64,000 bases of DNA, taken from Moanibacter sp965226025. GTDB lineage: Bacteria; Verrucomicrobiota; Verrucomicrobiia; Opitutales; UBA2987. Below the pieces are notes generated by a model that did not search any database, was not told the DNA's origin, and saw only the letters and a list, made by a program, of their open reading frames with translations. Shown piece by piece: positions 17,667 through 26,131 of this stretch. Positions within the stretch are counted from its first letter, which is position 1. Every line of letters starts with the position of its first letter. Position numbers and translations under genes: made by a program. Location: the NCBI GenBank assembly GCA_965226025.1, contig CBDDCD010000003.1:930001-994000 (forward strand). The letters run 5' to 3'.

Positions 17667-18809
17667 CTACCAGTCCACCACTGATCCATCATCGGGATCG
17701 AATTCGACGCGGTAGGGTCTGGGTTCGCCGACCATGTCCATGAGTTTGTCCTCGTCGATAGTGATGCCTAGGCCCGGCTCGGTGGGTAGGGGGCGATGGC
17801 CTTCGGTGACGGGTGGTAAGGGGGTGGCGAGGAGGTCCATGTATTCTTTGTCTCCCTGCTCCTGTATAAGGAAGTTGGGGATCGCTCCCGCAATTTGCAG
17901 GCTCGCGGCGAGGGAACAGGGGCCCTGCGGATTGTGTGGCGCCAGTGGCGTGTAGTAGGCCTCGGCCATACCGGCGATGATTTTGAGCTCGGTAATACCC
18001 CCGGCATAGCAGACGTCCGGCTGCAGAATGGTGGCGGCTCGTTTTTCCAGGATTTCTTTAAATCCCCACTTGGTAAACACGCGTTCCCCCGTGGCGATTG
18101 GGATATGGGTCTTCTTGGCCAGTTCGGCCATGACGTCCACGTTGAGGGCCTGCACAATCTCCTCGTAAAACCAGGGTTGGAAAGGGTCCAGCGCATTCAT
18201 CAGCAGGAGCGCGGTCGGAGGCTGCACCGCTCCGTGAAAATCGACTGCGATATCAACGCCGGTACCGTGTTCGTCGCGAAGCGCCTTGAATCGTTCGACG
18301 ACCTCATCGACGAACTTCTGACCTTCGATGTATTTAAAGGCCTTGCGCGCGTTGCTCGGCCCGACCTTCATGGCATTGACGCCTGTCTCCTCGCTCACCG
18401 TGCCGTAAACACGAACTCGATCACGTGTGGGACCTCCGAAGAGCTTATAGACCGGAACGCCGTAGCATTTTCCCGTGATATCCCAAAGGGCCTGGTCGAT
18501 ACCGGAAGAGATTGCGGTTTTGATCGGGCCACCGCGATAGAAGGCTCCCCGGTGGATCGCTTGCCAGTGGTGAACGACCGGGCGGGGATCCTTACCCACG
18601 AGGTAGGCGGCGACCTCCAGGGCGCCGGCGGCGCAGGCCTTGGCGTCGTCCTTAAGCATTTCTCCCCAGCCCGTGATTCCAGCATCAGTCGAGATTTTGA
18701 CAAAGACCCAGGAATTCTTGAGCACGAAGGTCTCGATCTTTGTGACTGTGATATTGTCGTTAGGACTGATAACTGCCGTTTCGATGGGATCGGATTGAGT
18801 TTGGGACAT
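17667..18809 (-). CDS. D-galactonate dehydratase-like enolase-superfamily enzyme
   Basis: 380 residues, as in E. coli DgoD, which it resembles throughout: VFVKISTDAGITGWGEM near the N-terminus, HRGAFYRGGPIKTAISSGIDQ, the metal ligand strand AVDFHG, FYEEIVQ, the GER strand, ILQPDVCYAGGITE, and the histidine motif LAPHNPQGP. The family dehydrates aldonates to 2-keto-3-deoxy acids. A KDG kinase gene at 50752 could take such a product, although they are not linked in an operon. Specificity for galactonate over other aldonates is inferred. Confidence 0.87.
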   Translation of the reverse strand: MSQTQSDPIETAVISPNDNITVTKIETFVLKNSWVFVKISTDAGITGWGEMLKDDAKACAAGALEVAAYLVGKDPRPVVHHWQAIHRGAFYRGGPIKTAISSGIDQALWDITGKCYGVPVYKLFGGPTRDRVRVYGTVSEETGVNAMKVGPSNARKAFKYIEGQKFVDEVVERFKALRDEHGTGVDIAVDFHGAVQPPTALLLMNALDPFQPWFYEEIVQALNVDVMAELAKKTHIPIATGERVFTKWGFKEILEKRAATILQPDVCYAGGITELKIIAGMAEAYYTPLAPHNPQGPCSLAASLQIAGAIPNFLIQEQGDKEYMDLLATPLPPVTEGHRPLPTEPGLGITIDEDKLMDMVGEPRPYRVEFDPDDGSVVDW

Positions 18810-19157
18810 AACGAGAATTCTAAGTCTCCGGTGTATTGCTCCATTCGACTTCGGTGTCGATTCTAAACGGGGGTGGGTTCTCTATCAAGCTCGGCGATTG
18901 AGAACGGTGGTCCGTGGCTACGGGCCAAAGTATTGGAAAGCAGATTGCAAATCTGCTCCACGAAAGACTCCGTGATTCGGAGAGGCGCAGCCGTGGGGCG
19001 GATTTTCAATCTGCCGTCGTCCCCGAACCGAGCACTTTCCTACTGTCACGAAGTGCATGAGATTTCTGGTCTAAGCCAAAGGGACTCTGCCGGAATATTC
19101 TGCCCCTGGAAAATCGAGGATTGTAGACGCAGTCACTGACCGACTAGAGTCTCCGCC
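18810..19157. other. Intergenic region with several small hairpins
   Basis: Divergent promoters for the dehydratase and isomerase genes should lie here. It holds GCAGATT-gca-AATCTGC (18940-18956), GGCGGATT-ttc-AATCTGCC (18997-19015) and CTCC-gtgatt-CGGAG, repeated small stem-loops built on an AATCTGC core. No gene or clear promoter is seen. Confidence 0.5.
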
Positions 19158-20021
19158 ATGTTCATCAATCTGGATCCGAAAGCAGTCGGAATCGACCTGC
19201 CTTTGCAGGAGTTGATTGCACTTGCGGCCCGGCACGGATTCGAGGGAATAGATTTGCCCCTGGATAGGATCGGCGAAGGCAAAGAGACCATGTCCTTCGA
19301 GCAGATCGAGGATGCGATGGATGAAGCGGGTCTGAAGTTTGGATCTTTCGGCGCGACCTGGGATCATGCTAAAGACCAGGCTACCTACGACAAGCGGATG
19401 GTGAAACTTCGCGAATGGTTGCCGATTGCGCAACGCCTCGGTTGCAATCGTGGGGTGACTGGGGCAAGGCCGTGTAGCGATGAGCTCGAGTACGACGCAA
19501 ACTTCGAGCTCCACGTCAAACGGCTTGCTCCCATGGCGCGTTTGATGGCAGACCACGAGATCCGACTTGGTCTCGAGTTCATCGGACCTAAGACACTGAG
19601 AGATGAGATGAAGTATGAATTTGTGCACACCCTCCCGCAAATGCTCGACTTGATAGGGGCGATAGCGTCGAAAGGCGAAGAGCAGTATGTCGGTGTGCTC
19701 CTTGATTCTTACCACTGGTACACCAGCGGCGGGACGGCGGATGAACTGACCGATCTGCTGGACAACCAGAAAATCGTCCTCGTGCACGTCAACGACGGTG
19801 TTGCCGGTTTGTCACGGGACCAACAAATGGATCTCGAATGTCAACTGCCTTGCGCCACCGGTATCATCGAATCGACGACTTTCATCCGGTGCCTAAAGGC
19901 GATTGGTTACGACGGGCCGGTCGCGGTCGAGCCCTTCAATGCCGAGTTGGAGAAGCAGACGCCTGATAAGATCGCGAATCAGGTCATCGCCTCGGCGAGA
20001 CAAATGTTGGAGTTGAACTAG
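19158..20021 (+). CDS. Sugar phosphate isomerase/epimerase, xylose isomerase-like TIM barrel
   Basis: 287 residues. Barrel landmarks: ARHGFEGIDLPLDRIGE near the start, LGLEFIGPKTLRDE, VGVLLDSYHWYTSGG with the metal-site Asp and His, VLVHVNDG, and the C-terminal GYDGPVAVEPFNAE with the acidic ligand. Such enzymes isomerise or epimerise sugars, typically after oxidation by Gfo/Idh/MocA partners. It is divergent from the dehydratase gene and alone in its transcript. The TAG stop falls in CTAGGAGTCGGATTCTG (20018-20034), which resembles the arm of the CTAGGA repeat family. Confidence 0.9.
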   Translation: MFINLDPKAVGIDLPLQELIALAARHGFEGIDLPLDRIGEGKETMSFEQIEDAMDEAGLKFGSFGATWDHAKDQATYDKRMVKLREWLPIAQRLGCNRGVTGARPCSDELEYDANFELHVKRLAPMARLMADHEIRLGLEFIGPKTLRDEMKYEFVHTLPQMLDLIGAIASKGEEQYVGVLLDSYHWYTSGGTADELTDLLDNQKIVLVHVNDGVAGLSRDQQMDLECQLPCATGIIESTTFIRCLKAIGYDGPVAVEPFNAELEKQTPDKIANQVIASARQMLELN

Positions 20022-20058
20022 GAGTCGGATTCTGCCCGCTTGGCTTTTACCGGTCACT

Positions 20059-20258
20059 GGCTCCCCCGGCCTCGCGCCGGGGTGGCGCAGGCTTTCACGC
20101 TACAGGACGTTTATCTCATCCACCCCACGCTCGCCCCCAATTCCCACCGCCGCCGAGCCGGCGGCGGTGGGAATTGGGGGCGAGCGTGGGGTCTGTTCAA
20201 AAGGTCGGGCTTTGTAGCTGAGAAACCGGGCACCACCCCGGCGCAAGGCCGGGGGAGC
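20059..20258. repeat. 200-bp nested palindrome
   Basis: Inner arms 20122-20155 and 20159-20192 are perfect 34-bp inverted copies with a 3-base loop. Outer arms 20059-20085 and 20232-20258 (beginning GGCTCCCCCGGCC) are inverted with one mismatch in 27. All are GC-rich. It occupies almost the entire gap between the isomerase and phyH genes and should form a very stable cruciform or RNA stem. Confidence 0.92.
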
Positions 20259-20390
20259 CTGAAAGCCAAAGGAGGAGGCTAGACGCATACATCAGGTCGG
20301 TACCGCAGGAATCCTCTTGCTTGCCGTCTGTTTGACGACTTGTGTCAATTGCAGATCGGCCATACCGCGTGGTCCAAGAGACTCCTACCT

Positions 20391-21629
20391 ATGATCACAG
20401 CAAATCGAGACGAATTCCTCGAGCAGGGTTTTGTTATCCTGCGTCAGGTGATCCCGCCTGGTGATCTCGAAGCGCTAAGGCTCAGCCACGAACTTCTGGT
20501 GGAGCGGCAGCGGAGGGTCTGGGCCCGAGAAGCCGGTCCGGACGATCCAACTGGCGGGGTGTGGGAGACGGGCGCCCAGCCCCGACTGCAAATCAACAGA
20601 ATGGGCGCCCAGCACGACGAGCAGACGGCTGGCGCCATTGAGTTGTGGCTACACGAGAACATACAGGGAGTGAGCAGCCACCTTCTGGCTGAGGAAGACG
20701 TCCCCAACACCGAGATGATGATGATGTGCAATCCGGTCTCGGACCGGGGACCGGCTCTGTGGCATCGCGATTTCTATCCGCCGCTGAACGCCCCCCTGAT
20801 GGCCTATGCCGACGACATCCTCGAGAGCGGGCCCCGCTATGTGCAGTGGAACATCCCGCTTTACGACGACGACGTGCTGTGGGTTGTTCCGGGCAGCCAC
20901 ATCCGACCGAACACAGAAGAGGAGAACGCGTCGATTCGGGCCGATCCGAGGGCACCGGTCCCGGGTGGAATTCAGACGCATCTGAACGCCGGGGACGGCG
21001 TCGTCTACATTCTGCCCGTCTTGCACTGGGGCAGCAATTATTCGACCAAGATGCGGCGCACCGTGCACGGAGGCTTCGCCCGCCTTACACACTGGGACGA
21101 TACGAGCTGGATGAAGTATCTCTCGCCGGATGCGCAGGCGACATGCTCGCGGTGGCACGAACGGGCCGAAGGGTATATGGATTACGCCGTGGACGCGTTT
21201 CGGGCGGCGATGGCGAAAGACTCCCAAGCCTACCTCGCAGCGCTCGAAGTTTTGCATCCGGGCCGGGGAGAGAAGGGCCTCGTGAAATCGACTATATGCC
21301 TGAGCAAGACGGCGAAGCATATCTACAATCAGCGCTGCTGCGATCCGGAGAGTCTGACCGAAACCGAAAAGAACCAGATGCACATGGTGCACCCGATGAC
21401 GCTGCAGTGGGGGATCCCACTCGGTGAACGCTTCACTCCTAAGGAGGCCGGAGTGGTCTGGGAGCGCTTCAAACCGGTCGACGAGGTCATGAAGATGGAA
21501 AAGAAAAATCTCCTTCCCGGTTTTCAGGGCCAAGAGACCCACTATCTGTTCGAGGAAGTGCCGGATGAGTTGACAGTGAAGAATTGGTTTGGGTCTTGGG
21601 AGAGTGGGCGATTTCCAGCCCCAAAATAG
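20391..21629 (+). CDS. Phytanoyl-CoA dioxygenase (PhyH) family protein, long form
   Basis: 413 residues from the ATG at 20391 (MITANRDEFLEQGFVIL); an upstream in-frame start at 20340 adds residues that do not look conserved. Iron site H-x-D in LWHRDFYPP, middle landmark WVVPGSHIRP, distal histidine in LPVLHWGSNYS followed by RRTVHGGF. It is longer than the other PhyH proteins here, with an extra 120-residue helical C-terminus rich in charged residues. It converges with a sulfatase gene whose stop is 20 bp away; both stops lie in one palindrome (21617-21650). Confidence 0.88.
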   Translation: MITANRDEFLEQGFVILRQVIPPGDLEALRLSHELLVERQRRVWAREAGPDDPTGGVWETGAQPRLQINRMGAQHDEQTAGAIELWLHENIQGVSSHLLAEEDVPNTEMMMMCNPVSDRGPALWHRDFYPPLNAPLMAYADDILESGPRYVQWNIPLYDDDVLWVVPGSHIRPNTEEENASIRADPRAPVPGGIQTHLNAGDGVVYILPVLHWGSNYSTKMRRTVHGGFARLTHWDDTSWMKYLSPDAQATCSRWHERAEGYMDYAVDAFRAAMAKDSQAYLAALEVLHPGRGEKGLVKSTICLSKTAKHIYNQRCCDPESLTETEKNQMHMVHPMTLQWGIPLGERFTPKEAGVVWERFKPVDEVMKMEKKNLLPGFQGQETHYLFEEVPDELTVKNWFGSWESGRFPAPK

Positions 21630-21650
21630 GCGAAGCGGCATTTTGGGGCT
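21617..21650. terminator. Bidirectional hairpin shared by two convergent genes
   Basis: AGCCCCAAAAT (21617-21627) pairs with ATTTTGGGGCT (21640-21650). It contains the last codons and stop of the phyH gene on one side and the stop of the sulfatase gene (complement of 21649-21651) on the other. Position supports a two-way terminator; there is no separate T-run. Confidence 0.65.
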
Positions 21651-23139
21651 AGCGGTACTGTTGCGCCCAGTGCTCCATGCGCTGGTCCTCGTGATACATA
21701 CGCCAGCGCAACAGTCTCTGGCAGCACGCCAGCATCGCCTCTCGAGACTCGGTCCGTCCGGCTACGTCGTGAAGTTCCTGTGGGTCAGCTTCGAGGTCGA
21801 AGAGCAGTGGCGGGATCGAATCGTCGGCGAATTGGATGTACTTGTAGCGCTTGTCCCGCACTACCCAAAGCAGATGCCGGTCCGGGTCGGAATCGGGCTC
21901 GGCTGCCAAAGCAGATCCCCGGTAATCGAATTCGTAAAACGCTGCCTCCCTGGCGGAGTATTCCCCGTCCCCTCTTAGCAAGGGGAGCACACTGCGGCCC
22001 TGAAAGCGATCGGGCACTTCCACGCCGAGGGCGTTTAAGATAGTCGGCGCGGAATCGATGGATTCCATGAGGTTGTGGAAGATCTGTCCGCGGGTCCCGT
22101 CCGACCGCACCGAGGGGTCTCGCACAATGTAGGGGATCCGCAGGCCGCCGTCGTAGAAGTGGCCCTTGCCGGTGAGATAGTGGTCCCCCAGATGTTCAGC
22201 GTGATCTGCGGAAAATATGATCAACGTATCTTCCCACTGCCCGCTCGCCCGCAAAAAGGCAAACAGCCTTCCCAAGTTGTCGTCAACTTCGCTGATCATG
22301 CCATAGTAGCAGGCCCGGTACTCCCTCAGATGAAGCTCGTCCTCCAGCTGGCGTCCGGCCAGTAGCTTGAGACCCTTGTGACTCGGCTCCAACTCCTCCA
22401 CGCGACGCGAGGCCGGAGGGATTTCGTCCGGATCGTACATGCGGTGATAGGGCTCGCAGCAGATATTGGGCGGGTGGGGTTTGAGGTAGTTGAGACTGAG
22501 CACCCATCCCTTGTCCTGATTAGCACGGGATTCGCTCCGCTGGCGTATAAACTGAATCGCCCGTTCCGTCAGGTACCAGCATTCGCTCTCCTCTCTCCCG
22601 TATTTGGCGGGGTAGTGCTGGGCCAAATGCTCACCCGACCCCCCTGGCGGCAGGTTGGGCTGGTGGATGGCCTCGTGATTCAAAAGTTCCTCGGGGTACC
22701 CTTTGTCACGCAGCCAGTCGAAGTATTCTTCGCTGTCGTACTCGTGGTAGTAGATTCGATCGAAACCGGGCAGGACATTGTCGTAGCGCAGTGTCTTCTG
22801 GCGCTCGTCACCCTCCGGTAGTAGGGTGGGGTCTACAGTGTAATCGTTGTAGCCGACGAGACCGGGCGCATATCCATTCCGCCGCAGCACATAGGCAAAA
22901 TTCTCCTCCGGATCCCGCAGGGGAGTGAAATTCTTGATGGCTCTCGTCGAACACATATACCGACTCGTGTAAATGCACATGCGGCTGGGGCCGCAGGGCG
23001 CCGCTTGGTTGAAACAGTGGCTGAAGGACACCCCCTCTTGTGCCAACTGGTCGAGGTTGGGGGTCTGGATGACGTCATTGCCTATGTGTCCCATGCAGTC
23101 TGCGCGAAATTGGTCTGCGAGAATGAAGAGTATATTCAT
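21649..23139 (-). CDS. Type I sulfatase (alkaline phosphatase superfamily)
   Basis: 496 residues. N-terminal metal site MNILFILADQFRADCMG, then the C-x-P-S-R signature at C49 (CGPSR), whose cysteine becomes formylglycine. Further landmarks: LSLNYLKPHPP, DNLGRLFAFLR and IIFSADHAEHLGDH for metal binding. It hydrolyses sulfate esters, plausibly on sulfated glycans. There is no signal peptide, so it should act in the cytoplasm on imported substrate. Maturation needs a formylglycine-generating enzyme, which is not in the window. The gap to the phyH gene upstream (23401) is filled entirely by repeats. Confidence 0.94.
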   Translation of the reverse strand: MNILFILADQFRADCMGHIGNDVIQTPNLDQLAQEGVSFSHCFNQAAPCGPSRMCIYTSRYMCSTRAIKNFTPLRDPEENFAYVLRRNGYAPGLVGYNDYTVDPTLLPEGDERQKTLRYDNVLPGFDRIYYHEYDSEEYFDWLRDKGYPEELLNHEAIHQPNLPPGGSGEHLAQHYPAKYGREESECWYLTERAIQFIRQRSESRANQDKGWVLSLNYLKPHPPNICCEPYHRMYDPDEIPPASRRVEELEPSHKGLKLLAGRQLEDELHLREYRACYYGMISEVDDNLGRLFAFLRASGQWEDTLIIFSADHAEHLGDHYLTGKGHFYDGGLRIPYIVRDPSVRSDGTRGQIFHNLMESIDSAPTILNALGVEVPDRFQGRSVLPLLRGDGEYSAREAAFYEFDYRGSALAAEPDSDPDRHLLWVVRDKRYKYIQFADDSIPPLLFDLEADPQELHDVAGRTESREAMLACCQRLLRWRMYHEDQRMEHWAQQYR

Positions 23140-23142
23140 GGT

Positions 23143-23211
23143 CTATGAGGCTGTCGGACTTTGTGATTCGATTGCTTCGCAAGTACAAGAGTTCGTCCGA
23201 CAGCCTCCTAG
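23143..23211. repeat. CTAGGA...CTGTCGGAC palindrome, 70-bp form
   Basis: Arms 23143-23159 and 23195-23211 are 17-bp inverted copies with one mismatch. The interior contains CGATTGCTTCGCAA, the same core as the element at 16472-16540. It lies directly upstream of the sulfatase start codon. Confidence 0.88.
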
Positions 23212-23313
23212 TAAAGGAATCTGTCGGCATGGACTTGGTCTAGATTTGCACCCTTCACCGTTGAATCCGAACCTCCGCGATGTTGCGATATTCAAAGTCC
23301 GACAGATTCCTAG
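23212..23313. repeat. Palindromic repeat, 100-bp form, copy 2
   Basis: AGGAATCTGTCGG (23216-23228) and CCGACAGATTCCT (23299-23311) are inverted. The interior shares GGT and GAACCTC-G-GATG stretches with the element at 2939-3039. It abuts the elements on both sides. Confidence 0.8.
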
Positions 23314-23410
23314 CCCGCTTTTCTCACAAATTTCCGAGGACTGTTTTGCGATAGGATGCTCCAACTTCGGCGGAGCGGCACACGGAACACGAAGAGCGGG
23401 TTAACCAACA
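23311..23410. repeat. TAGCCCGC-ended repeat, copy 2
   Basis: It begins TAGCCCGCTTTTCTCACAAA, as at 2641, and ends GAGCGGGTTAACCAAC. The right end overlaps the 3' end of the phyH gene and supplies its TAA stop (complement of 23401-23403). Confidence 0.78.
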
Positions 23411-24195
23411 GATTTCCAGGCGCCCTTCCCGAAAACAACCGGAAAGGTGTCACCGCTGGCGACGCTCCTGGTGGCGGCGTCCATGTAGGCGATGCTGAAG
23501 GCTCGGCGCGGATTGGCCGTCGTATTGAACCCGGAGCGATGAAGCATCCAGTTGTGGATCAGCACGGCCTCACCGGCCCGGACTTCGAGGTCGATGATCT
23601 TGTCGTCCGAACAATGGGCGGCTTGATCATCTTCGGAGGCGTAATGTCCCTCATTCAGAATCCCCAGCTTGTGGCTCCCCGGGACGATCTGCATGCATCC
23701 GGTTGCCGTGGTCGCTTCATCGAGGGCCGTCCAGACGGTCGTGGTTGGGTTCGAATCGATTCCCCAGCCCGCGCCCACGTCCTGATGCCAGGGCAGTTCC
23801 GTGCCTCCGTTGGCCGGCTTGTTCATGAACATCGAGCGGAAGATTGAGACATTCTCCCCAATGTAGCGCCTTGTGATCTCACGGAAGAGAGGGTGCTGCA
23901 TGTAGCAGAGGAAGAGGGAGTCGCGGTGAAGCTCGTCGATGCGCCGATAGGCGAGCGTGCGATGGGAGGCGCCGACCATTCTGCGGCTGAGGTTTTCGTA
24001 GCGGCCGGTGTCGCCATCGAGTTGGAAGGCGATTCCTTCGATGACCATGTTGCCTAGCATCAGGTCGTCGATGCGCGTGCAAAGTGCCGACAGCTCGTCG
24101 TCCGAGAGCAACCGACCGAGGCGCACGTAGCCATCTCTTTCGAATCGATCGTGTTTGCTGTCCGTATATGTTGGAAGTTCAGATGGCGTGTTCAC
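23401..24195 (-). CDS. Phytanoyl-CoA dioxygenase (PhyH) family protein
   Basis: 264 residues. N-terminal RFERDGYVRLGRLLSDDE, iron ligands H-x-D in LPWHQDVGAGWGID, middle landmark IVPGSHKLG, distal histidine in NWMLHRSGFNT and the cosubstrate arginine in NPRRAFSIAYMD. The arrangement is that of short bacterial PhyH oxygenases that act on small molecules. The stop codon is provided by a flanking palindromic repeat. The SDR gene lies 260 bp upstream with a terminator between, so it has its own promoter. Substrate unknown. Confidence 0.92.
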   Translation of the reverse strand: MNTPSELPTYTDSKHDRFERDGYVRLGRLLSDDELSALCTRIDDLMLGNMVIEGIAFQLDGDTGRYENLSRRMVGASHRTLAYRRIDELHRDSLFLCYMQHPLFREITRRYIGENVSIFRSMFMNKPANGGTELPWHQDVGAGWGIDSNPTTTVWTALDEATTATGCMQIVPGSHKLGILNEGHYASEDDQAAHCSDDKIIDLEVRAGEAVLIHNWMLHRSGFNTTANPRRAFSIAYMDAATRSVASGDTFPVVFGKGAWKSVG

Positions 24196-24354
24196 GAGTC
24201 GATTTTCGGTTTAAATGTCAGGCGCTGACTCTGACGATCTGAATGATGCTGAATTCTCGCAATACCGGCAAACTCGGGCAAGTCTCAAAGAAATGTACCT
24301 TCTTGTTCGAAATCGCGCCATCTTATTTCGCGGAGCTCCTATTTCCAGAATTAA

Positions 24355-24384
24355 AAACCTTACGAAATATAGTTCGTAAGGTTT
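24355..24384 (-). terminator. Rho-independent terminator after the SDR gene
   Basis: On the minus strand, AAACCTTACGAA pairs perfectly with TTCGTAAGGTTT around a 6-base loop, followed by TTTTTAAT. It lies 70 bp after the stop of the short-chain dehydrogenase gene and before the phyH start. This is the clearest canonical terminator in the window. Confidence 0.8.
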
Positions 24385-24454
24385 CATTCCTATGCCTTAC
24401 ATCTCTCCCATTTCTCGGCGACCTCCGCGTGCTTCGCGGTTAATTCTCTGTCTT

Positions 24455-25309
24455 TCAGATCTCACCCTTTATCCATTCTGATCCTTGGGCTTCCAACTCC
24501 TCTCGAATATTCGCTTCCAGTCTTCCGGGCACGCCGAGCGGATTGAAAGCGGCAACGCCTCTGTCTGCGACCAAGTCATGCCCCGTAACCGCTGATGATT
24601 CATCGGAAGCGAGGAATAACATGACCTCAGCCACCTGTTCCGGGGTGGAGGGGCTACCCATGGGATAGACAAATTTCTGCCTTCGGACCTCTGCCGGATT
24701 ATTCTTCAGCATTTCGAGCTTCTTCTCGGTGAGCATGCGTGCAGGAGTGAGGGTGTTGGCTCGAATCCCATTGGGACCATAGGCAACTGCCAGACTCTTG
24801 GTGAAATTGATCATGCCGGCCTTGGCCGGGCCATACGATGAAATACTTGGGCTACCGAACAGAGCATTGCCTGATGACACATTAATTATACTCCCACCTC
24901 CCTGCTCGATCATAGCAGGGACAACTTGCTTGCAGAACAAAAAGGGGGCCGTCATATGGCAGAAAATCCCGTCTTTCCAGTCTTCCAAGGTGACATCCTC
25001 CAACATCCCGCTAGGGTTATCGATGATCGCATTGTTGACCATGGTGTCGATTCTCCCGTAGCGCTCCAGGGTGAACTGCACCAAGGCCGTAATGTCCTCT
25101 TCTTTCATGACATCACACATCTTGTAGACAATTTCACCGTCGAGACCCTCCGCCTCCTTCAGAACCTTTTGGGCATTCTGCGGGGTTCGGCCCCGATCGC
25201 ATATAACAACGGAAGCTCCCTCCCTTGCGAAAAGCAGGGCCCCTGCTTTCCCAAGCCCCAAGGTGGCGCCGGTTATGATGGCTGTCTTACCCGCTAATCT
25301 TGTTCCCAT
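24455..25309 (-). CDS. Short-chain dehydrogenase/reductase (SDR)
   Basis: 284 residues with the classical SDR layout: coenzyme motif TGATLGLGKAG near residue 14, VNNAI (the NNAG equivalent), SSGNALFGSPSISSYGPAKAG with the catalytic Ser, Tyr and Lys, and a C-terminal MLFLASDESSAVTGHDLVAD. It oxidises or reduces an alcohol/ketone with NAD(P). A clear terminator follows. The neighbouring genes on this strand are a nucleotidyltransferase upstream and a phyH downstream; nothing fixes its substrate. Confidence 0.92.
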   Translation of the reverse strand: MGTRLAGKTAIITGATLGLGKAGALLFAREGASVVICDRGRTPQNAQKVLKEAEGLDGEIVYKMCDVMKEEDITALVQFTLERYGRIDTMVNNAIIDNPSGMLEDVTLEDWKDGIFCHMTAPFLFCKQVVPAMIEQGGGSIINVSSGNALFGSPSISSYGPAKAGMINFTKSLAVAYGPNGIRANTLTPARMLTEKKLEMLKNNPAEVRRQKFVYPMGSPSTPEQVAEVMLFLASDESSAVTGHDLVADRGVAAFNPLGVPGRLEANIREELEAQGSEWIKGEI

Positions 25310-25416
25310 GAGTTCGTCCTAGGAGTTCTGAGTAGACCTACAGAAATTGATCTGCTATCTTCGAGAGCGCCGCAAGTTTGAGCATCGACTGACCCGATGG
25401 CTCGTCGCAGTCGAAT

Positions 25417-25869
25417 TTAATCGGAACAGATTCGAGCTTGATCAGTGAAAAGCGAGGATGGACCATTGAGGTATTTGCCGCGACGGGTACACCTCGGTGA
25501 AATCACCTTTTGGCGGGACGAAGACGGGAGGACACTGCGCTTGACTATATCTCTATGCACTTCCTCTTTCCCAAGGAGCAGATTAACAATGATAAGTTCG
25601 CTATCCTGAGTCTCACTGGGTTTAACGAATCGATGAAGTGTCAAATTGCTATTTTCAAACGCAATAGGAGGAGCACTTTCGATATAACCGAGACTTGCAA
25701 AAAGGCCTTTGTAGATGTTCAGGTCGCTCGGATCTCCAAGAATATCGATATCCCTCGTGAGCCGGGGCATGGAGTGAAACGCCAAGGCAACACCTCCGAC
25801 AACGGCGTATTCTACCCCGGCCTCATTCAAGGCCTTGATCACCTTGAAAAACTCTCGGAAAAGCTCCAT
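25417..25869 (-). CDS. Nucleotidyltransferase-fold protein, possibly frameshifted at its end
   Basis: 150 residues. The N-terminus shows the fold clearly: EYAVVGGVALAFHSMPRLTRDIDILGD with the G-G-x(n)-D-x-D pattern. Relatives usually end in a segment of the type V-x-TPEDL-x-x-LK; here the last 40 residues (from SVLPSSSRQKV) are basic and do not fit, so a frameshift near 25510 is possible. The protein class serves as toxin or minor protein modifier (AbiEii-like). No partner gene is visible next to it. Treat the 3' end as uncertain. Confidence 0.65.
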   Translation of the reverse strand: MELFREFFKVIKALNEAGVEYAVVGGVALAFHSMPRLTRDIDILGDPSDLNIYKGLFASLGYIESAPPIAFENSNLTLHRFVKPSETQDSELIIVNLLLGKEEVHRDIVKRSVLPSSSRQKVISPRCTRRGKYLNGPSSLFTDQARICSD

Positions 25870-26131
25870 CGCGCTTTATTGGATGCAACGGTTATCAACT
25901 TACGGTCGGACTCAATAATTTTCCGAAGGGCTCCGGTCTCGGAATTGAATTGAAATCTTATTCCGAACTTATGCCGCGCCCCTCCGTCGCCAAGGCTTTG
26001 GAGGACACGCCGGAGGCCACGGCCCACCCGTTCTCCCCTATGTCGTTCAAAAATGGCTGCACATAATGTTCGCTGAATCTGCGACCAGTTTGGAAACTTC
26101 GTTCTAATTGACTCCTTACAACATATCGGGC

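Noticed and set aside
17895..18866. A 323-codon plus-strand frame opposite the galactonate dehydratase-like gene
   Set aside because: Antisense shadow of a well-conserved enzyme; no domain or ribosome binding site.
20649..21641. A 330-codon minus-strand frame opposite the long phyH gene
   Set aside because: The plus strand carries the conserved PhyH motifs; the antisense frame has none.
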